Source: Sphingomonas_Q fennica_A
GTDB lineage: Bacteria > Pseudomonadota > Alphaproteobacteria > Sphingomonadales > Sphingomonadaceae
Assembly: GCA_036946415.1 (NCBI GenBank)
Contig: JAQIJD010000007.1
Location: 62,001-126,000, forward strand
Reading direction: 5' to 3'
Length of the DNA stretch: 64,000 nt
Each line of letters starts with the position of its first letter. The stretch's first letter is position 1. The notes under the pieces are model-generated. The model made no database searches and was not told the DNA's origin. It saw nothing but the letters and a program-made list of their open reading frames with translations. A program made the translations under genes and the position numbers. This document shows positions 1-10,456 of the stretch, piece by piece.

Positions 1-2011
<2,011 letters not shown>

Positions 2012-2164
2012 GCCTCTTCTCCTGTGATTGATCGATTATCGCGTCGAGCAACCATACTATGCTGGTCGTCTGGGCTGCGGAAGCGATCAAACTCGCTTAT
2101 CATCAACGGAAAAATCGATCACCGCCGTATCAGCCTTTGCCCCGTAACCGTGCGTTGACGGCGG

Positions 2165-2443
2165 ATGGCGGAGCCGATCCACGAATTGCAGGAACGCATG
2201 GCCGCGGCCGCGGATGCGCAGGACTATGAGGAGGCGCGCCGCCTGCGCGACAGGATCGCGATGATGCGCAGCGGGGCGAGCGCGGAAGAAGCGGCGGCGG
2301 CCGACGCCACCGGCCTCGCCCGCCAGCAGCCGGGCCGGATGGGGCTCGGCACCAGCCGCCAGCAGGTCGAGCCGCCGCCGGGCTGGACGCCGCCGCCGAA
2401 GCCCGATCCGGGCACGCGCGGCCGCAGCCGCCGGCGCGGCTGA
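2165..2443 (+). CDS. Small UVR-motif protein
   Basis: A 92-residue protein. Residues 5-35 (IHELQERMAAAADAQDYEEA and onward) match the UVR motif, the helical hairpin by which UvrB and UvrC contact each other and which also occurs in McsA-like and stand-alone proteins. The rest is a low-complexity tail rich in Pro, Gly and Arg (PPPGWTPPPKPDPG) ending in a basic RGRSRRRG. No catalytic domain is present, so a protein-protein contact role is the most that can be inferred. It is divergent from katG and ends 3 bases before the convergent MFS gene. Stand-alone UVR proteins of this size are common in sphingomonads as far as I recall, but their job is unknown to me. Confidence 0.8.
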   Translation: MAEPIHELQERMAAAADAQDYEEARRLRDRIAMMRSGASAEEAAAADATGLARQQPGRMGLGTSRQQVEPPPGWTPPPKPDPGTRGRSRRRG

Positions 2444-2446
2444 TCG

Positions 2447-4045
2447 TCAGGCGAACAGCGCCGCCACCTTCGCCAGCGTCATCCACACGCCCCACAGCAG
2501 TGGCACACCGACCACCGCCCAGGCGGCGATCGTCGCGGCATCGAGCCGGCCGCCGTCGATCCCCGCCCCCGCCGCGACGCCGCCGTCATCGGCAGGATCG
2601 ATCGCCACCTCCGCCATGTGGAACCGCTCGCCGACCGGCCGCACGAACAGGTTGGCGACGAAGCCGACCGCGAGCAGCGCCGCCAGCGCCCAGAAGATCG
2701 GCGGGTAGAGCGTCGCCCGGTCGCTGCCCGCCGCGATCGCCGCATCGCGCGCGGAGGTGACGATCAGCGGCCCCAGCACCCCCGCCAGCGACCAGGCGGT
2801 CAGCAACCGGCCGTGGATCGCACCCACGAAGCGCGTGCCGAACACGTCGGCCAGATAGGCGGGCACGGTGGCGAAACCGCCGCCGTACAGCGAGGCGACG
2901 AGCGCGAAGGCGAGCGCGAACGGCACCAGCGCCGCAGCCCCCGCCGCCCACGGCAGGACGAGGCCGTAGAGCAACGCCCCCAGCGCCAGCATCGCCGCAT
3001 AGGTCGTCCGCCGCCCCAGCCGGTCCGAGATCGACGCCCAGAAGAACCGCCCGCCGATGTTGAACAGGCTGACGAAGCCGACGAAGCCCGCTCCCGCCGC
3101 CGCCGCCAGCGCCGTCTCGGCCGGGCCGAACTCGGCGAAGGCCATGTCCGGCCGGCCGAACAGCCGCCCGCCGAAAATCTCCTGCACCATCGGCGAGGCG
3201 ATGCCGATGATGCCGATCGAGGCGGAAACGTTCAGCAGCAGCACCAGCCAGATCGCCCAGAATTGCGGCGTGCGGTGCGCATCGCTTAAGGCAACGTTGA
3301 AGCGGCCGAGCGCGGCGGGCGCGGCGCGCCCCGCCGGTGCCCACCCCTCGGGCGGCACGCGGAAACCGAAGGCGCCGCCGCCCATGAAGACCAGGTAGAG
3401 GCCGGCGAGGACGAGGAACGTCTGCCATACGCCGACGTCGCCCGCCGCGGCGAAGTGGCGCATGAGGATGTCGGCCAGCGGCGATCCGATCATCGCCCCG
3501 CCGCCGAAGCCCATGATCGCCATGCCCGTCGCCAACCCGCGCCGATCGGGAAACCATTTGATGAGCGTCGAGACGGGGGCGATATAGCCGATGCCGAGGC
3601 CGATCCCGCCGATCAGTCCGGTGCCCAGCCACAGCAGCCACAATTGGTGGAGCGCGACGCCGATGGCACCGATGGCGATGCCCCCCGCCCAGCAGCAGGC
3701 GGCGACCACCCCTGCGCGGCGCGGCCCCGCCCGCTCCAGCCAGCCGCCCCAGATCGCCGCCGATGCGCCCAGCACGACGAAGAACAGGCTGTAAGTCCAG
3801 GTCAGATCGCTCACCCGCCAGTCGCACCGCGTGGTGGTGACGGCGTCCGCCAGCGTCAGGCCAGGGCAGGCGGCCGGCGCGTCGATCCCAATCGCGCGGC
3901 TCAGCGGCAGCCAGAAGACGCTGAAGCCATAGGCCATGCCGATGCACAAATGGATCGCCAGCGCGCAGGGCGGCACCAGCCAGCGGTTGAACCCGGCCCG
4001 TGCGATCGTCCGCCGCTTGTCGAGCAGCCCGCCTGCTTCCGCCAT
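2447..4045 (-). CDS. MFS transporter, oxalate:formate antiporter (OFA) type
   Basis: Inner-membrane carrier of the major facilitator superfamily, 532 residues, with about 12 hydrophobic segments. The OFA subfamily is indicated by the N-terminal CIGMAYGFSVFWLPLSRAIG and by the stretch GIGLGIGYIAPVSTLIKWFP followed by DRRGLATGMAIMGFGGGAMIG. The long periplasmic loop after helix 1 (with DAVTTTRCDW) is typical of this branch. Members carry small carboxylates, but no substrate can be read from the sequence. An in-frame GTG lies two codons upstream at 4051. I chose the ATG at 4045 because GGAGGGG sits at a good distance from it. The gene follows the four large DUF6603-cluster genes on the same strand but is separated from them by an inverted repeat, so a shared function is not implied. 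Confidence 0.88.
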   Translation of the reverse strand: MAEAGGLLDKRRTIARAGFNRWLVPPCALAIHLCIGMAYGFSVFWLPLSRAIGIDAPAACPGLTLADAVTTTRCDWRVSDLTWTYSLFFVVLGASAAIWGGWLERAGPRRAGVVAACCWAGGIAIGAIGVALHQLWLLWLGTGLIGGIGLGIGYIAPVSTLIKWFPDRRGLATGMAIMGFGGGAMIGSPLADILMRHFAAAGDVGVWQTFLVLAGLYLVFMGGGAFGFRVPPEGWAPAGRAAPAALGRFNVALSDAHRTPQFWAIWLVLLLNVSASIGIIGIASPMVQEIFGGRLFGRPDMAFAEFGPAETALAAAAGAGFVGFVSLFNIGGRFFWASISDRLGRRTTYAAMLALGALLYGLVLPWAAGAAALVPFALAFALVASLYGGGFATVPAYLADVFGTRFVGAIHGRLLTAWSLAGVLGPLIVTSARDAAIAAGSDRATLYPPIFWALAALLAVGFVANLFVRPVGERFHMAEVAIDPADDGGVAAGAGIDGGRLDAATIAAWAVVGVPLLWGVWMTLAKVAALFA

Positions 4046-4101
4046 ATCCACACCCCTCCCGACGCCTGGCGGGGAGCGCTACCGTCATCCTGCCGTCGTC
4101 G

Positions 4102-4255
4102 GGAAGGGGTTTGTTCACGCGGAGGCGCGGAGACGCGGAGGTGTATCGCGCGCGGCAGCCCACCGCATCCCGATCAGCGACAGATTATGAAGCGCCGCTC
4201 CGCGGCGGGCGGAACACCTCCGCGTCTCTGCGTCTCCGCGTGAACCGTCCTTTCC
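4102..4255. repeat. Inverted repeat of the GCGGAG(A)CGCGGAGG family, copy 1
   Basis: The left arm at 4102-4143 (core TTCACGCGGAGGCGCGGAGA) is answered by a near-complementary right arm at 4215-4255 (core TCTCTGCGTCTCCGCGTGAA), about 71 bases apart. Within each arm the unit GCGGAGNCGCGGAG recurs. A second set of the same units lies at 56390-56685. The element fills the 223-base gap between the end of the large gene cluster and the MFS start. It codes for nothing and looks like a dispersed palindromic element. It may also act as an RNA hairpin in the cluster's 3' end. Confidence 0.75.
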
Positions 4256-4268
4256 AGATGTGCCGCCG

Positions 4269-6005
4269 TCAGCCCGTGGGGCGCGGATCGTCGGTGGCGG
4301 CGTCGAAGGCGAGGCCGCTGGCACCCGGCCCGGTGCCGGGGCGGATGCGATAGGCGGTCCAGCGCAGCAGGCTGCCGTCCGCCGCGCGCGCCAGCTGGGG
4401 CACGCGCTCGACGCGCAGGCCATCGGCCGGCACCTCGCCATCGGCGATGTCGACCGGGCGGCCCGCCAGCAGGCGCGAGGCGCTGGCATCCGCGCCCGTC
4501 ATCGATCCCTTGCGCAGCCGGAAGCCGCCGGCCCCGTCGGGGACCGGCACGAACGGGATCCAATAGGCCGGCACCTCGCTTTCCAGCGTGTAGCGCAGCT
4601 CCGCCCCAGCCATCAGCGGCGGCAGCGGCACTGTAGGCGCGCGTCGTTCGTCGGCACGGCGGCGGCCGCGGCCGTCGGCGCCCGCCACCCGTTCCTCGAT
4701 CGCCCACACCATGTTCGCCATCTCGTCGCGCACGAAATGGACGGTCTCGGTCGCCGGCCCTTCCAGCGTCAGCGCCGCGGTCGGCAGCGTCAGCAGGCCG
4801 CGCCCGGTCGCGTCGTCGGCGGTGCCGGCGATGCTGGTCTCGTAGAGGCGGAAGCGGCCCGCGCGGTCGGTGGCGGGGGGGATGGCGAATGTCTCGCCGA
4901 ACGTGTCGCGCACCGTCAGCGAATTGATGGTGGTGAGGGCTGCGGGATCGACGTCGAGCGGGATCTGGAACCAGTCCGCGCCGTAGACGCTGGCGAATTC
5001 GATCAGGCATAGCCGCGCCGGATCGTTCACTTGCACGTCCATCGCCCCGTAATTGACGGTCGCGTCCTCGAACTCCCACAGCCGGTCGGCCGCCATGCCG
5101 GCGAAGCGCAGCGGCTGGACGAGCTTGACCGGCATGATCGCGAACGGCCGGCCCAACAGATCGAGCGGCGCACGCGACCGGCGCGGCACCGCCATCGTCC
5201 GCCGGCCGGGCAAGGCGAGGGCGGCACCCGGCACCTCGTCCAGGCTCCACCAGTCGATCGTGCCGCCCAGATGCTCGGTCGCGGCGAAGGTGCGGCGGGT
5301 GCCGGCCTTGTCCTTGGTGCCGATCGAGAAACGATATTCCAGCCCGGCCCGGTGCCAGCCGCCGTCGTCTGGGGCGGGCTGCACCGCGCGGCCATACCAG
5401 TCGAGCCAGGCCTTCGCGGCATCCTGCGCGGCGGCGGGCAGCGCCGCCAGCCACGCAGGCGTCCCCGCCCTGAGCGCGGCCGCCGCCGCGGCGCCATCGG
5501 GCTTGCCGCGCAGCACGATCCGCAGCCAGGCGGGCGCCGTGGCGATCTCGTCCGCGGCGAAGGGATGGGCCGCGGCCAGCGCCGGCCCTGCCGCCTGCCC
5601 GGCATCGGCCAGCATCGCCACCAGCAGGCCCCCGGCATCGGCCCGCGCGCGCAGATCGGGCGGGCCGGCCTGGCCGATCGCCTCCACCACCGGATCGAGC
5701 AATTCGCCCTCGGCCAGCGTCCGCCCCCTGGCGCCCGCCACCGCCGGCCCCGGCGCATAGCCCTCTATCGGCGCACTATCCCACGTCAGCGCGGCGGACA
5801 GCGGCTGGCCGGCATCCTCGCCCGCGAACTCGCCGAACTGCCATTGGCGCAGCAGCGCCCACAGCGGATCGTGGACCGCCCCAGCCAGCCCCGGCCGCGG
5901 ATCGCCGGAGACGGATTGCGGCTCCAGCCGGGCATAGGCCGGCGGACGCGCGAACAGCGGGCGGAGCGCCGTATCGATCGGGCGCGGCTCGAACCGGATC
6001 GTCAT
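4269..6005 (-). CDS. Conserved protein of unknown function, fourth gene of the DUF6603 cluster
   Basis: A 578-residue protein with no signal peptide, membrane helix or catalytic motif that I recognise. The N-terminal part (residues 25-65) has the run ARLEPQSVSGDPRPG followed by VHDPLWALLRQWQFGEFAGE. I have a memory, which I cannot check here, of similar blocks in unannotated proteins encoded beside equally large partners in other bacteria. The middle is Ala-rich. The C-terminal half looks beta-rich, with hydrophobic and polar residues alternating (VNYGAMDVQVNDPARLCLIE, FWIPFVPV-like stretches). The ATG at 6005 overlaps the stop of the upstream gene by ATGA, so translation is coupled. It is the last gene of the cluster, followed by an inverted repeat. 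Role unknown. Confidence 0.85.
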   Translation of the reverse strand: MTIRFEPRPIDTALRPLFARPPAYARLEPQSVSGDPRPGLAGAVHDPLWALLRQWQFGEFAGEDAGQPLSAALTWDSAPIEGYAPGPAVAGARGRTLAEGELLDPVVEAIGQAGPPDLRARADAGGLLVAMLADAGQAAGPALAAAHPFAADEIATAPAWLRIVLRGKPDGAAAAAALRAGTPAWLAALPAAAQDAAKAWLDWYGRAVQPAPDDGGWHRAGLEYRFSIGTKDKAGTRRTFAATEHLGGTIDWWSLDEVPGAALALPGRRTMAVPRRSRAPLDLLGRPFAIMPVKLVQPLRFAGMAADRLWEFEDATVNYGAMDVQVNDPARLCLIEFASVYGADWFQIPLDVDPAALTTINSLTVRDTFGETFAIPPATDRAGRFRLYETSIAGTADDATGRGLLTLPTAALTLEGPATETVHFVRDEMANMVWAIEERVAGADGRGRRRADERRAPTVPLPPLMAGAELRYTLESEVPAYWIPFVPVPDGAGGFRLRKGSMTGADASASRLLAGRPVDIADGEVPADGLRVERVPQLARAADGSLLRWTAYRIRPGTGPGASGLAFDAATDDPRPTG

Positions 6006-9000
6006 GCGCTGTCCTTCACGAACGCCATCTCGAAGGGGAATTGCACACCGGCGACGGCGGCGAGGTTCAGCACCGGCTCGCCCTGCAGGGACCAGCTCTG
6101 CGCGTAGATCGCCGGCAGCAGCCGGGGGGTGGCGAGCTGCCGTTCCAGCGTCACGCCGCGCAGCTTCGCCAGCTCGATCGTGTCGACCAGCGTCGCCGAC
6201 AGGCGATCGGTGGTCCAGCGCTGGTCGTCGGGCGCCACCGCCAGCAGCATCGTCTGCGGCGGGCGGGCGTTGGGGGCGGGGGCGTTGAAGGCGATGCCGC
6301 TGGTCCGCTGATCGCGATCGACGATCGGCTCGACGAATTCGTCGATCACCAGCGCCGCCACCGGCGCGCCCGCCGCGACAATGCCCGATCGATCGATCAC
6401 GCACGTCGCCACCACGTCGCCCGGATCGCCGTCGCCCGCGAAGCGCGTCACAGGCGGCGTATCGGGCGTCTGGAACTGGGCGAGACCGAGCGACGGACGG
6501 TGGCCGAAAGCCTCGGCCATCATCATCAGATCAAGATGGCGGGCGATCGCCGGGCGCACCGATCCCATGTCGGACAGCCAGCGCCGGAGCTGCGCGGGCT
6601 TCGCCACCGGCTTCGCCGCCGCCTCCGCCGCGACCCAGCCGTCCCCCGCGACGGCGGCGAGCGGCACGACGATGCGGAACCCCGGCCCGAACAGCGCCGC
6701 GGCCGCCGCCGTCACCGTCTCGATCGTCTGCGGCACCTGCCCCAGCGCCGCATTGGCGGCCTCCAGCCGGGCTTTCGCCTCGGCGAGCGGCGCGGCAAAC
6801 GCCGCGCGCGGCGGCGCGCCGGGGACGGCGCGGATGCCATATTCGCCGAGCCGGGCGACCGCGGCAGTGCGCTTCGCCGCGGTGGCATCGGCGCTCTCGA
6901 TCGTGCTGATCGCCCCGCCCAGATAGCCGCGCGCGTTCGACAGGAATTGATAGGGGTCGGTCACGTCCGCCACCCGGCCGGGCGTGCCGAACGGGGCGGC
7001 AAGGTCTGCAGGCGTCGCCGGCCGCGCTTCCGCCAGCGTCCGCCGCAGCGCATCCGCCAGATCGATCGCCTCGCCCAGTGCCCGCGCCCCTGCCGGCCAG
7101 CCGGGTTGCGCCGCATCGGGCGGCACCGCTTCGGCAAGCTTCAGCCGCACCTTAAGCCGGGCGAACAGATCGCGCGCATCGGCCGCCTCGTGGACGAGAT
7201 CGAGCGCGCACAGCCCCGCCCCCGCCAGCGTCACCGGCTTGCCCGCCGTATCGGTGCCGGCGACGATCGCGTCGGGCGGCCCCAGCCGCGCCGCCGCCCA
7301 CGCCTCCAGCGCCGGCGCCGCCGCCGCCCGCTGGCGGAAGCCGGGCCAGCCCGCGCCCGCCCCGAGCACCAGCATCAGCCGGTGGACGAGTGCGCCGGTG
7401 GGCGGGGCGGTGCCGAGCACGGTCGGCTCGGGTGCCGGCGCATCGCCCTTCACCGCATCCATCGCCGCCGCGGCGCGCGGGGCATTGCCCTGCGTCATCT
7501 GGTGGACGGCCTCGGCCAGCATCAGATCCGCCGCGGCATCCAGCGCCTTCAGCGCCCAGCCGGCGATGTCGAGGAAGGCGGCGCGCGCCGGCTTGTTGTC
7601 CGCCGCATCCAGATCGCGCCAGGTGACGCCTTGCAGATAGCGGTCGTCGGCGGGCTTGCGGCCGATCTGCGTCGCCACGAACGCCGCCCCCTTGGCCTTG
7701 ACCTCGTCGACGAAGCGCACGCCGTCCACCAGCGATCCGGCCGCCACCGCCGCCTGCGTGGCGGGATCGATCGGCTGGCCGGCGTCGGTCAGCTGCCCGG
7801 CCCGCGCCGGATAGCGGCTGCGCAGCCCCATGATATACTGGCCGAGCTTCGCCTCCTGCATCATCCGCTCGATCCGGTAGCCGAACGCCTGCCCCAGCGT
7901 CTGCCCCTCGCGCCGCGCCGCCAGCAGGTCCATCGCCAGCCGCGCCCGCCTGCTCGACAGGTCGATCGCGAAGCCGCCGCCATCCTCCTCGCGGGCATGC
8001 GCCAGATAGGCGGCGCGCAGCACGCCGGCGGTGGCGGCATGCGCCATCGAGGGAGCGTGGACGAAGCCCAGTTCGGCGGCGTCCTTCGCGGTCGCCGGGC
8101 GCACATCCTCCACCCAGCCGAACGCGCCCACCTGCAACCCGGCCGGCGTCTTGCCGCGCAACTCGCGCCGCCGGCTCTCGACCAGCCCCGTCAGCCACGC
8201 ATCCAGCCGGTGCGAGGCGATGTCGAGCGCCTCGCCGACGAGGATGCGCCGGTCGTCCAGCGACAGATCGGGCTGCGCCAGCCGGCCGAGCGCCTCCTTC
8301 ACCTGCGTCTCGATGCCCGCCGCCAGCACGATCTCGGGCAGCGCCTGCAACGCGAATTCGCGCACCGCCGCGCTGTTGCGGCTGGCCTGCGCCATCGTCG
8401 CGAAGCTCGCCTGCCCCGCCGTCTCGGGCTGGTAGGCGGCGATCGTGGAGCGCGCATAGGCCGGGTCGCGCGCACGATCCGCCAGCGCCAGCACCGCCTC
8501 GCTGCCGCGGCTGGCCGCCTGCGTCACTTCCGCCGCGGTCGGCCGTGCCGTGCCGCGGGTGACGGCGACGTCGGCGATCCGCCCCGCGACCGTATCCAGC
8601 AGTTCGATCGGGCTGGCCGCGCGCCGCCGCCGCGCCTCCTGCACCGCCAGCACCGCAAAGGCCTGGAGCACGCTCTTGGGTTCGGCGACGCCGCCGCCGG
8701 CCGCCAGCGTCGCCAGCGCCGCGCCGTCGCTGTCATGCGCATAGGGCAGCCACACCGGCAGCGCCTTCGCCGCGACGCTGCCGATCGGCCATTGCAGCGA
8801 TGCCTGGCTGATCTGCTGCCAGGCGAGCTGGTTCAGCACATCCTCCAGCCCCTCCTCGGTGCGGACCGGGCCGGCGGCGTTCAGCGCATGCCCGGCGAGG
8901 GCCGCGCGCGCGCGCAACCCGAAGGAGACGGGGCCCATCCCCAGCAATTCGCGCATCGTCTCGCCCGGATCGCCCGCGCCGATGCGCGGCACGCCCGCCA

Positions 9001-10456
9001 GCGCCGCGCGCCACTGGCCGCGCGCCGCCGTCGTCATCTGCTGGATGCCGCGGCGGACGCGATCGGGAAAGGCGATGCGATCGGGCTGGCCGACCGGCAG
9101 CACGCCATAGGGCTGGCGGCCGATGCGGAGCGAGGGCAGCGGCCCGCGCCCGCGCACCATGTCGCGGTGGAAGCGGCGCACCTGCTCCAGCTCGGCATCG
9201 CCCACCTGCACGTCGACGTTCGCCGCCTCGGTGTTGACGAGGTCGAGCACCGTCCCCCACGTCGGCCACCAGAAGGCGATGTTGGCGGCGCGCGCCGCAT
9301 CCTCGCTCTGCCGCGCCGCCCCCGCGACGCCCGCAAAGCTCGCCGGATCGACGCCCAGCGCCGCCGCCAGCCGCGCCCCGTCCCCCGCGGCGGGCAGCGC
9401 CGCATCGCGCGCCGCCACGGCGGCGGGCGGCGCCGGCGTGTAGCCCGATCGCGCATCGTCCAGATTGTTGGTCGGCGTGCCCACCGGCAGCACCGCCAGT
9501 TCGCCGGCATAGCGATGCGCCTCGAACAGCGCCGCCACATCGGCCGCCGTCTCGGCCGGCCCGCGGCTGGCGCGCGTGCCATAGACCATCACTCGATCGA
9601 CCGTCGCCCTGGCCGGCAGCGTCACGGTGACGGCGAGGCCGATCTTCTCCGCCGCGGCATAATCGACGATCCATTCGGCGCCGGGGGCAAGCGGGATGCC
9701 GTTCTTCAGCACGAGGTGCGCCGCATCGTCGGCATCGCCGAACAGGCCCATCACCGGATCGGGGCCGATCGCATTGCCCGTCACGCGGATCGTCCTGCCC
9801 GCCTGCACCACTTCCACCACGAAGCGATCGGGCAGCAGCCGCGCGACCGCGCCGCGCTCGGCCACCGGCGGCGCGGCGGCGCGGCCGCTGCGCTTGGGGT
9901 CGGTCTGCGCCGCCACCCACGGCGCGCGCCGCTGGCCGACCGCCTCGACCAGATCCCTGTAGGCCGCCTCGGCCGTCTGCCCGCGCCGCCCGCCCTGCGC
10001 CGCCCAGTGGCGATCGCCGGCCGCGCGCTCCTCGGGCGTCAGCGTGCGGCGCAGTTGATCGAGATGCGCCGCATCGGGATAGATGCGGACGCGCAGCACC
10101 GTCTTGCGCGCGACGGTGGCGAAGCGCGTCTCGATCCGCACCGGCAGCAGCAGCAGCGGCACCGCGGGCGATGCGTCGCACGGATCGGGCAGCAGCGTCG
10201 CCAGCTCGCCCCGCCAGCGATCGGCCATTTGCGTCGCGGCCTCGGTCAGCCGGTCTCGCTCGCTGATCGCGGCGGCGATGCGGCGGTCGGCGGCGGCGAC
10301 ATCGCCGGCGCGCCCGCCGGCCACGGCCTGTGCGCGCTCTTCGGCGAGGGCCGACAGGCGGCTGCGCGCCTGCGCCAGATCGGCGCCGGCCTTGTCGAGA
10401 TCGGCGGTGCGCGCCGCGACGGTGGCGCTCATCGCTTTAGGATCGAAGGCGGGCAT
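6002..10456 (-). CDS. Giant conserved protein of unknown function (1,484 aa), third gene of the DUF6603 cluster
   Basis: Residues 1-90 are charged and Ala-rich with heptad spacing (TADLDKAGADLAQARSRLSA), a likely coiled coil. Next comes a block with PLLLLPVRIETRF and LRVRIYPDAAH, then RIGRQPYGVLPVGQPDRIAF near residue 470. A long helical middle holds VGAFGWVEDVRP and GFVHAPSMAHAATAGVLRAA. The C-terminus has TMLLAVAPDDQRWTTDRLSA and VDTIELAKLRGVTLERQLA. None of these is a nucleotide-binding, protease, nuclease or toxin signature that I know. There is no signal peptide or membrane helix. The ATG at 10456 overlaps the previous stop, and the stop overlaps the next start, both as ATGA. The size and strongly patterned blocks suggest a structural or scaffold protein, but that is inference. 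Confidence 0.88.
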   Translation of the reverse strand: MPAFDPKAMSATVAARTADLDKAGADLAQARSRLSALAEERAQAVAGGRAGDVAAADRRIAAAISERDRLTEAATQMADRWRGELATLLPDPCDASPAVPLLLLPVRIETRFATVARKTVLRVRIYPDAAHLDQLRRTLTPEERAAGDRHWAAQGGRRGQTAEAAYRDLVEAVGQRRAPWVAAQTDPKRSGRAAAPPVAERGAVARLLPDRFVVEVVQAGRTIRVTGNAIGPDPVMGLFGDADDAAHLVLKNGIPLAPGAEWIVDYAAAEKIGLAVTVTLPARATVDRVMVYGTRASRGPAETAADVAALFEAHRYAGELAVLPVGTPTNNLDDARSGYTPAPPAAVAARDAALPAAGDGARLAAALGVDPASFAGVAGAARQSEDAARAANIAFWWPTWGTVLDLVNTEAANVDVQVGDAELEQVRRFHRDMVRGRGPLPSLRIGRQPYGVLPVGQPDRIAFPDRVRRGIQQMTTAARGQWRAALAGVPRIGAGDPGETMRELLGMGPVSFGLRARAALAGHALNAAGPVRTEEGLEDVLNQLAWQQISQASLQWPIGSVAAKALPVWLPYAHDSDGAALATLAAGGGVAEPKSVLQAFAVLAVQEARRRRAASPIELLDTVAGRIADVAVTRGTARPTAAEVTQAASRGSEAVLALADRARDPAYARSTIAAYQPETAGQASFATMAQASRNSAAVREFALQALPEIVLAAGIETQVKEALGRLAQPDLSLDDRRILVGEALDIASHRLDAWLTGLVESRRRELRGKTPAGLQVGAFGWVEDVRPATAKDAAELGFVHAPSMAHAATAGVLRAAYLAHAREEDGGGFAIDLSSRRARLAMDLLAARREGQTLGQAFGYRIERMMQEAKLGQYIMGLRSRYPARAGQLTDAGQPIDPATQAAVAAGSLVDGVRFVDEVKAKGAAFVATQIGRKPADDRYLQGVTWRDLDAADNKPARAAFLDIAGWALKALDAAADLMLAEAVHQMTQGNAPRAAAAMDAVKGDAPAPEPTVLGTAPPTGALVHRLMLVLGAGAGWPGFRQRAAAAPALEAWAAARLGPPDAIVAGTDTAGKPVTLAGAGLCALDLVHEAADARDLFARLKVRLKLAEAVPPDAAQPGWPAGARALGEAIDLADALRRTLAEARPATPADLAAPFGTPGRVADVTDPYQFLSNARGYLGGAISTIESADATAAKRTAAVARLGEYGIRAVPGAPPRAAFAAPLAEAKARLEAANAALGQVPQTIETVTAAAAALFGPGFRIVVPLAAVAGDGWVAAEAAAKPVAKPAQLRRWLSDMGSVRPAIARHLDLMMMAEAFGHRPSLGLAQFQTPDTPPVTRFAGDGDPGDVVATCVIDRSGIVAAGAPVAALVIDEFVEPIVDRDQRTSGIAFNAPAPNARPPQTMLLAVAPDDQRWTTDRLSATLVDTIELAKLRGVTLERQLATPRLLPAIYAQSWSLQGEPVLNLAAVAGVQFPFEMAFVKDSA

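Noticed and set aside
2012..2164. OxyR-like spacing in the katG upstream gap
   Set aside because: An ATAG is present near 2056, but the expected four-part ATAG-N7-CTAT pattern is not completed.
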